NCBI GenBank assembly: GCA_019925095.2 | Contig: CM034406.1 | Location: forward strand, 18,394,888-18,458,887 | DNA from: Dendrolimus kikuchii | Lineage: Eukaryota; Arthropoda; Insecta; Lepidoptera; Lasiocampidae | Reading direction: 5' to 3' | DNA: 64,000 nt | Shown: in pieces, positions 9,401 through 17,310 of the stretch | Position numbering within the stretch: the stretch's first letter is position 1 | How the letters are laid out: the number at the start of each line of letters is the position of its first letter | Position numbers and translations under genes: made by a program | The notes under the pieces: model-generated | Databases searched by the model: none | Told to the model about the DNA's origin: nothing | What the model saw: the letters and a program-made list of their open reading frames with translations, nothing else

Positions 9401-10706
9401 TTTAGAGTAGTTTTACACATTTTTAGAAAATAAAACTGCACAGTACAACGTCGCCTTTCGGTTCCCGCCAAAAACTCCCCCAGTGCTCTCTATAATAAAT
9501 ACACCATAGATACTACAGTAGAAGATACTACTTGACTTTAAGGAGCTACACACCTAAATGAATTATGTGCTATCTATAAGTACTAGTGGTCGCCCGTGGT
9601 CGAAGTTCGACCATAATAATTAATTTAAATTATATTAATTTATAGTTTAATTTAGTGTCGGGGTGAAGGTAAGGAAAGGAATGCTCCGGTGGTTCGGGCA
9701 TGTGGAAAGAATGCATGATGAAAGAATGACTAAACAGATATACAATGCAAAAGTGGATGGATGCAGAAGTCGTGGAAGGCCACGACACACCTTCCATGAT
9801 CAAATTGATCGCGTACTAGCGGAGGGTGATGTCAGGAGCCTTAAGAACAGACGAGTGTGCATGACAAGAGTTATGAATGTCAAAGAAGCAAGTGAGGTGT
9901 GTAAGAATGGGCCTAAATGGCGCTCTGTTGGTCGTGCCTACCCCGCAAGGGAACTGGCGTGAAGTTATGTATGTATGTATTAACTGTATGGGAGCCTAAT
10001 TTAATTTATCACCGCTTCGCAACATGTTGTGGCTTGAAGAGAAGAAGCGGCGCAAGAAACTCTTCAGCAGACATATTTTAATACTACCACAACGAAATGA
10101 CGTAATAGGGGTCAGTCGTATATCGTAATGTATATCTCCAAAAATGTAGTAAGACGCGAGCCAGACGGCGAGATACCTAATAGTAATTAGGTAAAAACAA
10201 ATAAATAGTACATACATACATACATACACAACTTCACGCCAGTTCCCTTGCGGGGTAGGCACGAACAACAGAGCGCCATTCAGGCTTATTCTTACACACC
10301 TCACTCGCTTCTTTGACATTCATATCTGTTGTCATGCAAGCTCGTCTGTTCTTGAGGCTCCTGACATCATCTTCTGCTAGTACACGATCAATTTGATCAT
10401 GGAAGGTGTGTCGTGGCCTTCCACGACTTCTGCATCCATCCACTTTTGCATTGTATATCTGTTTAGACATTCTTTCCACATGCCCGAACCACCGGAGCAT
10501 TCCTTTCCTTACCTTCACCCCGACACTCTCTTTCAGACCAACTCTCAAATGAATAGTAATTTAGATAATTCCTTAATAGATGTGTGTTTACAGCGAAAGA
10601 GAAGCTGAACATCGTGGAGTACAGCTTCAGCCAGACGACGTTGGAGCAGGTGTTCCTCAAGTTCGCGCAGTCGGAGTCCGTCGACGCCTCCGACCACGAA
10701 CATTAG
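245..10706 (+). CDS. ABC transporter subfamily A, C-terminal half (NBD2 and tail), 8 exons
   Basis: This is the 3' part of an ABCA full transporter, a membrane protein that uses ATP to move lipid-like substrates. Exons are 245-469, 895-1055, 1508-1715, 3125-3216, 4299-4389, 6517-6725, 8694-8860 and 10594-10706. Phases match at every junction (0, 2, 0, 2, 0, 2, 1), giving 421 residues and a TAG stop. In the joined protein, Walker A GHNGAGKT is at 52-59, the Q-loop Q is at 99, the signature CSGGT at 151-155, Walker B VVLLDE at 171-176, the D-loop at about 179-182 and the H-loop His at 208. The ABCA-type [12 protein letters not shown] stretch follows, and the family tail motif [14 protein letters not shown] lies near the end. 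All catalytic motifs are intact. Exons are much richer in GC than the introns. The N-terminal half and the membrane domains lie left of the window. Odd feature: an acidic insert at residues 260-340. Subfamily A is secure; the exact paralogue is not. Confidence 0.93.
895..1055 (+). CDS. ABCA exon: Q-loop segment of NBD2
   Basis: The acceptor is TTACCAG|GTG and the donor is CCCAG|GTTGGT. The exon enters in phase 0 and leaves in phase 2. It contains [11 protein letters not shown], the Q-loop signature of ABCA domains, then the helical segment [13 protein letters not shown]. The split Arg codon is completed by the G at 1508. Confidence 0.92.
1128..1298. mobile_element. Foldback inverted-repeat element in an ABCA intron
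   Basis: Arms 1128-1201 and 1228-1298 are near-perfect reverse complements over about 72 bp, with a loop of about 26 bp. Each arm carries GTGACGTCAC and a run of GCGC. The structure looks like a palindromic MITE. It is transcribed as part of the ABCA pre-mRNA. No clear target-site duplication was seen. Confidence 0.85.
1508..1715 (+). CDS. ABCA exon: signature and Walker B of NBD2
   Basis: The acceptor is TTGTTCAG|G and the donor is TTCCAG|GTATCA. The exon enters in phase 2 and leaves in phase 0. It encodes [18 protein letters not shown] (ABC signature) and [13 protein letters not shown] (Walker B plus D-loop), both intact, followed by the family motif SKRFLWDTI. Confidence 0.95.
2080..2822. 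repeat. 33-bp minisatellite, about 22.5 copies, with a 99-bp higher-order unit
   Basis: The unit is 33 bp and includes TACCACGTCGAGATAATG and GAGTTCAGCA. The first five units are diverged and the rest are nearly identical. A CACA/CATA difference recurs every third unit (about 2276, 2375, 2474, 2573 and 2672), giving a 99-bp higher-order period. The period is a multiple of three and has no stops, so both strands stay open. It lies in an ABCA intron and is not considered coding. Confidence 0.95.
3125..3216 (+). CDS. ABCA exon: H-loop of NBD2
   Basis: The acceptor is TTCTTCCAG|GGC and the donor is TTGAG|GTAAGC. This short exon has 30 codons plus two bases. It reads [19 protein letters not shown], the H-loop and its following acidic motif, then SRVGIMVKG, all typical of ABCA. 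It enters in phase 0 and leaves in phase 2. Confidence 0.93.
3815..3986 (+). mobile_element. Family B retroposon, 3' fragment
   Basis: This diverged copy of the 3' half of family B runs from the GGTCCAGAATA region to the AATAAAA tail. Compare the fuller copies at 25656-25971 and 46670-46970. It lies within an ABCA intron. Confidence 0.75.
4299..4389 (+). CDS. ABCA exon: end of NBD2 core
   Basis: The acceptor is ATTTTACAG|G and the donor is GCTACG|GTAATT. The exon enters in phase 2, completing Arg with its first G, and leaves in phase 0. It encodes [20 protein letters not shown], the conserved ABCA stretch that closes NBD2. Confidence 0.93.
4531..5447. repeat. 68-bp minisatellite, about 13.5 copies
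   Basis: The unit is 68 bp, measured as the spacing between successive CCCCAATTTGATGAATTTAT motifs. Units vary in the segment after TAACATGACAT (TCCGAAACGTTTC or TCAAAACGTTTG). A pair of adjacent variants (TTATGATGC with TAACATTACAT) recurs, pointing to 136-bp block duplication. It lies in the ABCA intron between exons 4299-4389 and 6517-6725. Confidence 0.95.
5448..6127. other. AT-rich intron sequence, no gene seen
   Basis: Nothing coding is recognised here. At 5829-5895 there is a short tandem duplication resembling the 3' tail of SINE-A (GGGGTTATACAATGTGTGTG and a second copy). The rest is unassigned. Confidence 0.6.
6128..6295 (+). mobile_element. Retroelement 3' end ending in TTTGAATTTGAATTT
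   Basis: It carries GAGTTTCTTGCCGCTTCTTC and GTTGCGAAGCGGTG. The reverse complement of this stretch recurs inside family I copies (near 9250, 10010 and 20155), and a same-strand relative lies near 38200. It ends in an A/T-rich tail typical of a LINE 3' end. Confidence 0.55.
6306..6450 (-). mobile_element. Helitron-like end
   Basis: On the minus strand the sequence ends GCCGGGCCGCTAG followed by T, preceded by a GC-rich stretch able to pair with itself. Other copies with CTAG ends followed by T lie at 7836, 29757, 35415 and 39342. The assignment rests on the terminus only. Confidence 0.45.
6517..6725 (+). CDS. ABCA exon encoding an acidic low-complexity insert
   Basis: The acceptor is CAATTTCCAG|ATA and the donor is CCACAG|GTTATA. 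It enters in phase 0, as the exon at 4299-4389 leaves, and exits in phase 2, exactly what the exon at 8694 needs. It encodes 69 residues plus a split Arg, including [20 protein letters not shown], then alternating Glu and Ala, and a Pro/His-rich end. Base composition matches the neighbouring exons and contrasts with the AT-rich flanks. It has no catalytic motif. It sits between the NBD core and the C-terminal tail and is probably a disordered, possibly phosphorylated, linker. I infer it from phase and composition, not from homology. Confidence 0.8.
6770..7180 (-). mobile_element. Family C LINE 3' end with 12-bp target duplication
   Basis: The flanks share CACCAAATATAT (6758-6769 and 7181-7192), the target-site duplication. 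On the minus strand it encodes the C-terminus of a non-LTR reverse transcriptase ([31 protein letters not shown]) and ends in a TATG-type tail. The 5' end is truncated. It inserted 44 bp after an ABCA splice donor. Confidence 0.92.
7409..7566 (+). mobile_element. Family B retroposon, 3' fragment
   Basis: It covers the second half of family B (CAGGTTCCAGTGTCCCTTAA through GCAATAAAAAAA). The 5' half is absent. Confidence 0.8.
7630..7836 (+). mobile_element. Family K Helitron-like element
   Basis: The right end is CGGACGAAGTCGCGGGCATC followed by AGCTAG and T. The interior has GAGTTCCCGTGGGATAG. A related end lies at 45882. A CTAG terminus next to T fits a non-autonomous Helitron. The left end is not resolved. 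Confidence 0.5.
7881..8050 (-). mobile_element. Family K Helitron-like element, second subtype
   Basis: On the minus strand it ends GGACAACGTCTACCG...CAGCTAG before T. It shares GATGGCGCTGTAATCGGGTT with the + strand copies at 29455, 35215 and 39137. Confidence 0.5.
8291..8604 (-). mobile_element. Family B retroposon, near full length
   Basis: This near-complete minus-strand copy runs from the oligo-T (tail) to the CGTTCCTGCACGGATAA-like head, which here reads CATTCCTGCACGGATAA. It lies in the ABCA intron about 90 bp before exon 8694-8860. Confidence 0.88.
8694..8860 (+). CDS. ABCA exon: conserved C-terminal regulatory region
   Basis: The acceptor is GTTGTCCAG|G and the donor is GACG|GTCAGT. 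It enters in phase 2 and leaves in phase 1. It encodes NESSGGGAC, then [18 protein letters not shown] and [16 protein letters not shown], the region that follows NBD2 in ABCA proteins. An alternative acceptor at 8640 would also be in frame, but only if exon 6517-6725 were skipped. Confidence 0.9.
8874..9480 (-). mobile_element. Family H retroposon split by family I
   Basis: The flanks share CAGTGCTCTCT (8863-8873 and 9481-9491). On the minus strand the copy runs from TTTTTGGCGGGAACCG-like to the A-rich tail, with a family I copy inserted at 9031-9351. The target duplication begins two bases into an ABCA intron, so insertion left the splice donor intact. Confidence 0.9.
9031..9351 (+). mobile_element. 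Family I repeat nested in family H
   Basis: The flanks share CACATAATTACTA (9018-9030 and 9352-9364), a 13-bp target duplication. It carries GACGTTTCGGCCAC, the hairpin GGCCACT/AGTGGCC and the palindrome CGTGATCACG. A second copy is at 19925-20210, and fragments lie at 9981-10075 and 48851-48955. Confidence 0.88.
9657..9980 (+). mobile_element. Family C LINE 3' end
   Basis: It encodes the RT C-terminal peptide ([39 protein letters not shown]) up to a TGA, then the tail TATGTATGTAT. It forms an inverted pair with the minus-strand copy at 10211-10546. Confidence 0.9.
9981..10075 (+). repeat. Family I fragment
   Basis: It shares CACCGCTTCGCAACATGTTG and GAAGAGAAGAAGCGGCGCAA with family I. Confidence 0.65.
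10211..10546 (-). mobile_element. Family C LINE 3' end with 12-bp target duplication
   Basis: AAATAAATAGTA (10199-10210) and AAATGAATAGTA (10547-10558) are the target duplications, differing at one base. The minus strand encodes the same RT C-terminal peptide as 9657-9980. It ends 47 bp before the last ABCA exon. Confidence 0.9.
10594..10706 (+). CDS. ABCA last exon with stop codon
   Basis: The acceptor is TGTTTACAG|CG, completing an Ala codon. It encodes [20 protein letters not shown] and LKFAQSES, the terminal ABCA motif, and ends DASDHEH and TAG at 10704-10706. The upstream tract is T-rich. Confidence 0.93.
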
Positions 10707-10781
10707 CCTCTCGTAGTGTTTATAAGTCCATAAAAACGCAGTTCATTTCATTACCACTTTTAGATTCTATTAATAGTCAGA

Positions 10782-11072
10782 TTTTTGTCCGTGCAGGAAC
10801 GGAGGAAGAATACAATTTCCTGCGTTGGGGCGGCCTGTCGTAAGAGGCGCGACAAATCAACCCACAGCCAGGTGGTAGACCCCTGGTCTAGAGTATGCCG
10901 CCATAACAACCTTGAGTTGTGTTCCGGCATTAGTGACCAGGTTCCAGTCTCCCTTAAGAGAGCAGCGGCGCATTTGTAGCACCTTCGGTGTTGCAAATGT
11001 CTATAGGCTTTGGTAACCGCTTTCCATCAAGTGGGCCGTCTGCCTGTCCACTGAACTCCTGCAAAAAAAAAA
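10782..11072 (+). mobile_element. Family B retroposon in the ABCA 3' flank
   Basis: A near-complete copy begins about 75 bp after the ABCA stop, from GTCCGTGCAGGAACGGAG to the A tail. It is probably part of the 3' UTR. No convincing AATAAA lies between the stop and the element. Confidence 0.85.
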
Positions 11073-12279
11073 TCAGATAACAATAACACCGTTCGCCATT
11101 GATTGGGCTTTCATCAGGTATACAACACTTTAGAAATTTTAAATGATTTCTCGTCAGTTTTCCCCGAGCACTACCTATCCCATCGTAGAAGCTGCCATCG
11201 CCTCTAGCATTGCAAAAGTCTACTCTTTTGTTTCACCTTATTCCAATTAGTTGTGGTAGGCAGAATCTGTCTTTTACTTCTATATACTCTTCTATTCTGA
11301 CATAAGTCCTCTATCACGCCAGAAATCATCATATCATTCTTCACTCTCCTCATCCATCTTTCCTCTTTTACAAACATCTGCAAGCAACAGTAACCATTTG
11401 CTATCAGGTAGCTCGGGTTGTGAACCTGTCTGCTACTAATATATAAAATAGATGAGCCTCTCTAGCATAAAATATCAAAATATCATTTACCCATCCTGAT
11501 AGATGGCGCTACAGTCGGTTTTATATTGCTATATATACCACTAGATGGCGCTACAAACTATAATTCTATAAATTGCACTAGATGGTACTTATAAGTTATA
11601 ATTTGTTCTAAATTGGAATAAAGAGAAAGAAAGAATAAAACTATTGCTTAAAATTTAAAAAACTTACATAAACAATTTATAAATTAATTAAATCAAAAGT
11701 AAAAAATGCTTCACACAATATCTTCATGTAAAAGTGTGTGATTTTCATCACCAAATATGACCATCACTTGTGGTTTCATTTATGCTCCTAAGACCTCGTC
11801 AGCACTATGTAATTATTCAACGATATTGTACAGCGCCATCTTAAGTGTAATTAATTGCACTAAATGGAAACTACTTATAATTTTGGATTTCTCATGCCCT
11901 CTTGATGGCGCTAGTTTACATATATTTTTTTATTTTTCTATTACGTAGGGAAGATTCATTGGGATGATAAAGATGGTACACTAAAGCTTGGTGAAGTATT
12001 TCAAGATTCTTTTCTATTTTTACTGTGGAACTGGGAAACAGACAGACGGCCCAACTTACGGGAAGTTATTGACGTCGTTTAGAGGCGTGTGTCGCGAACG
12101 CGACTATAACTCCAAGCATGAAATGTCAACGTCAATTAACGAACGTCAACGTGACACACAAGAAGAACGTTACATCATTTTTGAACTACAATTTGAATAC
12201 CAACTTGAACCGATTGCTTGTAAACTTACAATAAATAAATTAGTTATTCTCAAGTAGTGTGTTGATTTTAAAATTTTTT
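11073..12279. other. AT-rich intergenic DNA; possible ABCA polyA signals at 11617 and 11633
   Basis: No gene is seen. AATAAA at 11617-11622 and again near 11633 could end the ABCA transcript. Three GATGG-type motifs (AGATGGCGCTAC twice, AGATGGTACT once) lie within 11500-11590, and GATGGCGCTAG near 11904. Confidence 0.4.
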
Positions 12280-12530
12280 GACGGCCTCTGTGGTTGAGCG
12301 GGCTAAGCCTTTGCCGGCCTACCTCACTACAACGCAGAGGCTCCGGGTTCGATTCCTGGTATAGTAAATTTCGAAAACGTATTTTCTCCTTTATTTACTA
12401 TGGTCTGGGTGTCTGGGATCGGCCCCAGAGTAGTCCGTTGTATATAACCCATAACACAAGCGTAACTTGCTTAATTTGGGGATATACAATATGTGTGTTT
12501 GTCTGCCGATTATTATTATTATTATTAAAA
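12280..12530 (+). mobile_element. SINE-A, tRNA-derived SINE, full length
   Basis: It has a Pol III A box TGGTTGAGCGGG and a B box GGTTCGATTCC with normal spacing, a unique body and a tail of ATT repeats. The copies at 17826, 19042, 34858 (-), 50519 (-) and 59150 are alignable end to end. Confidence 0.93.
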
Positions 12531-13340
12531 TGAGTTTGTAAGAGTAACATGACATTTTGTACTGAGCCAGTACAATGTACCACTTCAAGTGAGGCAAGGA
12601 CATTTGTACGGTTTGTACCGCGGCAGTACATTTGAAGCGATGAGGCCGGTGAGTCGGTGAGCGTCGTTCCCTCATTTGTCCCGTTCAAAACTAGTTCGGA
12701 AATGTTCGTTAAGAATCGGATGTGCTCGGCCTCGGTCACCACTAACAGTCGTACTATATGACATTGTCACGTTGTCCCTCTTTGTCATGTCATTATCCGT
12801 AGAGGCGTTATTGTACTATTGTAGCACAAGCCTCGCTCCGTCCTTCCTCTTACTTTTAAGTAGTAGAACGATAAAAATTTTGAAGCGGTATATTTCAAAT
12901 TTTGAGTCGTATCCGGGACAAATGTTCTGTCTCACACGTGTACTGCTCATCGCTATTCTCAAGTAACTAGAGCCTTTGAATTCCTACTGCGAACTCTGGA
13001 AGCTCAAACACGTGTCCAACGCAAATGGCGAAGTCAACGCTTTGCCAGCCTTTAGAATAGGACTGGGATGATGTAGAGGGATCAGTCAGGAGGAATGGGA
13101 TAGGGGATGGAGATTAGTAATGATAAAAATTTGTATTTTCTAAGCTCTTAATACTTTTCTTCAAATATCCACTTTGCAGCTACTATGATATGATACTAAT
13201 CCGTTTCTTCTTGAATAATTTGAACATTACTAAGTAGTAAACTTAACGTGGCACATATATATGAGTAGCAGTTGGAATATTTCTAGAATAATAAAAAGGC
13301 CCTCAGAATGACAGGTTGTCATCAAAACATATGACTATCA
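12531..13340. other. Unassigned intergenic DNA
   Basis: The part from 12540 to 13080 is less AT-rich than its surroundings and has open frames on both strands, but none resembles a known protein or has splice structure. Nothing else is recognised. Confidence 0.5.
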
Positions 13341-13590
13341 GGGCGTTCCATTAGTAGCTCACAACGCCCAAAATGCGCCGTTAGCCGTTCCACAAGGCCA
13401 CCGCGGTCGTTGTGGTCGTGGCGAAAACGTCACTAATGACGTCATCATTTTCGATCACACAACGCTCACAACGACCCACGTCAATAGATGGGTCGAATAG
13501 CCGTTCCACTTGGGTCTACGATTGTAACCCCGGCAAGCAAGTGGAACGGGATAAATCGCGGTCGTTGTGAGTGTCCAATGGAACGTAGCC
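13341..13590 (+). mobile_element. Family D inverted-repeat element, complete
   Basis: The ends CGTTCCATTAGTAGCTCACA and TGTGAGTGTCCAATGGAACG are imperfect inverted repeats. The interior holds AATGACGTCATC and several GTCGTTGTGG motifs. Length is 250 bp with no coding capacity. Confidence 0.85.
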
Positions 13591-14618
13591 AAAGTATATC
13601 TAATATAAGACGAGTACTAATTTTATACTATTAGAAAATGTAACAATTTTTAATCATTCTTAACTATGGAAATGAAATGAACTGCGGTTTGAAAAATTTC
13701 GTGCTTGTTTTGAAAAAAAAAACCTGTAACATAAGTGAAATCGCTTCTAATATTACAATATTGTGTAGTTTATTTCGTTGGGTTTATAAGCTTTTTGTAC
13801 ACGGGTGTAAAGCTCCACGCACACTGATTTAGTGTCTACAAGACTTAAAGGTCAGATAGAAATGCATACATTTTTACTCGGATTAAAATAGCATTAATCA
13901 TTTTAAACGCGTGTTGCGACTAATTTGAACTTTTTAAGCATTTCTAATTTTCCTAAAAAAGTAAAATTTAAAACATTGCCACTGTCGCATTAGCAACAAT
14001 TTTCTAAAAAATGTTACGAGCGAGATTATATTATACTGTTAGTTACACAGATAAATTCTCTAAATTTTCGCTAATTTTATAATTTCACTGTGGCAACACC
14101 GACTTATGTTTTTCTCTTTATCGGGTACAAATTCTTGGTTTGTTAGATGTGCTTCTCTTTATAAAACATTTTTGATACTTGGTCAAAATTTAATTAATTC
14201 ACTGCAACGATAAAATATGTGTTCGGGTAGCAAGACCACGAAGTATACCAGCTCTCGGCGGGTTTGCAACAGAACCTTAAGCAATAAACATATTCGCCAA
14301 TATGTGGTCAGCCTTAAACTATATTAGTCAAGTCATAGCAAATTGGCTACAAATTATTTATTTTTAATAATTTAATATTTATTATAATTAATTTATAAAA
14401 CTTGATAATAATACCTAATATTAATAAAAGTTTTATATATAATTTATTTTAGGATATAATTTATTATAAGAAAACGGATTCATATTGTATGACTAAAACT
14501 ACAAATTTTGAAACGAATAGTACGTACCTATGAAGTTTGTCACGTCATTTATTTGATTAATTAAAAAAAAAACAATAATTATTGCTTTACAGGACGTGAA
14601 AAACATTAATGGTTTATA
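13591..14618. other. AT-rich intergenic DNA, nothing recognised
   Basis: There are no open frames of note, no repeats matching the families named here, and no RNA gene seen. Confidence 0.5.
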
Positions 14619-14820
14619 TATAAGTCGTGCGGAGAAGGTTTGCCGATGACAACCCATCCCACCTCCCACCGTTTAATTCTTAGTACTTGGCCGGTTTCTA
14701 TATTTTACCGACGATTGTCTGTAATAATAACTGATTTATTTTGAAGCTACCAATAACCGATGGTTGAGAGGGCTATACGAGCGTTTCACAAGCTCATTGA
14801 CAATTGGTAATACTGTCGCA

Positions 14821-15522
14821 GGTCGTTCCATTAGTAGGTCACAACGCCCAAAACGCTCTATTAAAAAATCGACTCGACAATATTTTTAGAAGCTTTATTT
14901 ATTGATAAATTGGACCTATTTATGCAAAACAGAACCAATCCACAAACATGCCAAAATTGGGTTAAGGATGCAGAAGACTTTCAAAATGCACCTTCTATCG
15001 ACTCAATAAAAATCATAACGAGAAAATATAATATACAATATTCTAAATGTTTTTTTCAAAATATAGACATATTTTTTTGTATGCAAAATTTTAATAAAAA
15101 CGGCTTTTTCTCAAAACTGTCAGTATGTGGGTTGGTTCCATTTTGCATAAATAGGTCCAATTGATATCATTTTTAAAGAGAGGAAAAAAAACGTCTTTTA
15201 TTTTATATATCTATATTCTGACAATACAGAGCCAAATAATAAAAAACAACTTATCAAACACTATGGAATAAAACAGAGGTTTCATTTCAAACACGCTCAG
15301 TTAGCCGTACCACAAGGCGACCGCGATCGTTGTGGTCGTGGCGAAACCGTCGCTAATGACGTCATCATTTTCGATCACACAACGCTCACGACGACCCATG
15401 TCAATAGGTGGGTCGAATAGCCGTTCCACTTGGGTGTACGATTGTAACGTCAAGAAGCGAGTGGAACGAGAAAACTCGCGGTCGTGAACGTGGTCGTTGT
15501 GAGTCCCTAATGGAACGTAGCC
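14821..15522 (+). mobile_element. Family D element split by an insertion
   Basis: The left 38 bp (14821-14858) and the remainder (15293-15522) match the intact copy at 13341-13590. Between them lies a 434-bp insertion (14859-15292) flanked by ACGCTC on both sides. Confidence 0.88.
14908..15161. mobile_element. 254-bp MITE with about 42-bp terminal inverted repeats and 5-bp target duplication
   Basis: The ends start ATTGGACCTATTTATGCAAA and mirror TTTGCATAAATAGGTCCAAT, and the match continues, with a few differences, through GAACCAA and CCACA. TGATA flanks both sides (14903-14907 and 15162-15166). An 84-codon open frame across it is incidental. Confidence 0.9.
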
Positions 15523-15942
15523 TCGGTTATCAGTTACTAATTCCCTCCCAAGCGTTTTGTCAACGCAACGTCGTTTGTAGTAGTACATGCAACGTTATTC
15601 AATGAGTCCGGGTATAATTAAAAATAATTAGAAACTTAATTAAATAATATAGGAACTGGCCGTTAGACAAGCCCCGGTCCCATTCGTAGGAAGCAGGAGG
15701 GGCGACCATCGGCAAACCTTCTGCGCACAACTTATAATAAAAACATTACAAATTGTAAAACTGTTTCAAATATTTCATTAAAACCGTGTGTTAAGGAGCT
15801 TGAACCCTGTCTCCGGTTGATGAGAGAATATTGTCTAGGTGTCGTAGTGCTGATAGGGTAGGTAGCGTTGACTGTGTGTGAATTTTTCTATGATTTGATA
15901 CAATTTCATCGCAGGTTTTGTACATTTTATGAATGAAACCAT

Positions 15943-16588
15943 AGGATAGAGCGTTGTGTTAGTAATACCAAGTAATAAAACAATAAGAGACTACATAAGC
16001 CTGTTCAAAAGTAAATAGCCATATTTCATCAGGATGCATTTGCTTTTTTTAATATATAAGAATTTTTATTAGAATGTTACAAGAGACGAATTCTTTTTTA
16101 TATTATAATTATTAATTATAGTTAATAATGATTAATTATAGTTAATAATTATTAATTATAGTTAATAATTATTAATTAAAGTTAATAATTATTAATTATA
16201 GTTAATAATTATTAATTATAGTTAATAATTATTAATTATAGTTAATAATTATTAATTATAGTTAATAATTATTAATTATAGTTAATAATTATTAATTATA
16301 GTTAATAATTATTAATTATAGTTAATAATTATTAATTATAGTTAATAATTATTAATTATAGTTAATAATTATTTACAAGGGTCTTTTAACGCCTACTATT
16401 AGAAGCATTATCATAACATAATCATTATTATACTATTATGGAGGTTAATACATAATATTATTTTTCAAAATATTTATAATATAATTTACAACACGCTGTC
16501 TTAGTGCCTGTAAAACTACTGTTATTATATACACTCCGCAGAATATACAGGCTTTTTTTAAAATGTATCAACACAACGCTCTATACCT
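15943..16588. mobile_element. Possible inverted-repeat element enclosing an AT minisatellite
   Basis: ATAGAGCGTTGTGTTAGTA near 15945 is mirrored by TATCAACACAACGCTCTAT near 16567, with inner AGCCTGT/ACAGGCT also inverted. Ends beyond this are unclear. Confidence 0.5.
16112..16372. repeat. 20-bp AT-only minisatellite, about 13 copies
   Basis: The unit is ATTAATTATAGTTAATAATT. Each junction forms TTAATAATTATTAA, a perfect 14-bp palindrome. Only a few single-base variants occur (near 16130 and 16179). Confidence 0.95.
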
Positions 16589-16888
16589 GAGTATAATATA
16601 TTCTGATATAAAATACCACAATAAATATTACATGCGGTCTAACAGTGCCTAAGGATCATTTTGCAAGTGTGAACTGCCTCTATACGTGTTTGCAATCCAT
16701 TCCAAATACTTCGTCAGGTTTGTGAATAATATAATATCGCCATAGACATAAGACAATAAAAGAAATTGAGAAAAAAATACTTCAATGAATTTTGTTTTTG
16801 TAGTAAAAAATCTAGGGCGTTGTGATTATTAGAATATATTATTATAGGAACATTGTTTTTAAATTGTGTACCAAGTAGTTGGAATGGT

Positions 16889-17310
16889 TTGTGTTTAATT
16901 TACTATTTAGATTGATCTAAGAGACTTTTTGCTTCACATGAACAAAACCAGATGGCGTTAAAGTCGATAAATACAAAGTTACATTTTATTATAGGATCGA
17001 TGTTTAAAATAATTATGTGCATATTTTGCAGCGTTATAAATACTGTCTCAATTATTTATAAAATCCGATAAAGGGAATCACAAAGTTGACTGCAATTTTT
17101 TCTTATATCTTGTCCGGAATTATAATTAGTGTAAAAAAAACTTTGCCAAAAATATTTCAAAATATATTTGTCGCAAAAATTATGCTAAAATATTTATTTT
17201 CTCCTAAATTTATAATGCAAAATAAATAATTGATTGACTTTAACGCCATCTCGTTTGCGCCACGTGAAACAAAAAGTTCCTCAGGTCTCCTTAAAAATGG
17301 TTAACACCAA
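16889..17310. mobile_element. Foldback element with long imperfect inverted repeats
   Basis: GATGGCGTTAAAGTC near 16951 and GACTTTAACGCCATC near 17236 are exact reverse complements. Flanking arms (CTTTTTGCTTCACATG and CACGTGAAACAAAAAG) extend the inverted repeat to roughly 80 bp. Confidence 0.65.

Larger units (their letters stand above)
14619..15736. mobile_element. Inverted-repeat DNA element hosting nested insertions
   Basis: The ends TATAAGTCGTGCGGAGAAGG and CCTTCTGCGCACAACTTATA are inverted repeats of about 30 bp, extending through TTTGCCGATG. The internal family D copy accounts for most of its length. It is flanked by TA on both sides. Confidence 0.75.

Noticed and set aside
12280..12360. 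Possible tRNA gene (A and B boxes)
   Set aside because: The sequence recurs seven times with a shared non-tRNA body and ATT tail. It does not fold into a cloverleaf with a clear anticodon arm. It is a SINE.
12676..12966. 96-residue open frame in intergenic DNA
   Set aside because: There is no motif, the hydrophobic run is typical of AT-rich DNA, and there are no splice or promoter signals.
14910..15164. 84-residue open frame
   Set aside because: It spans a MITE whose two ends are inverted repeats. The frame starts and ends in those repeats and resembles no protein.
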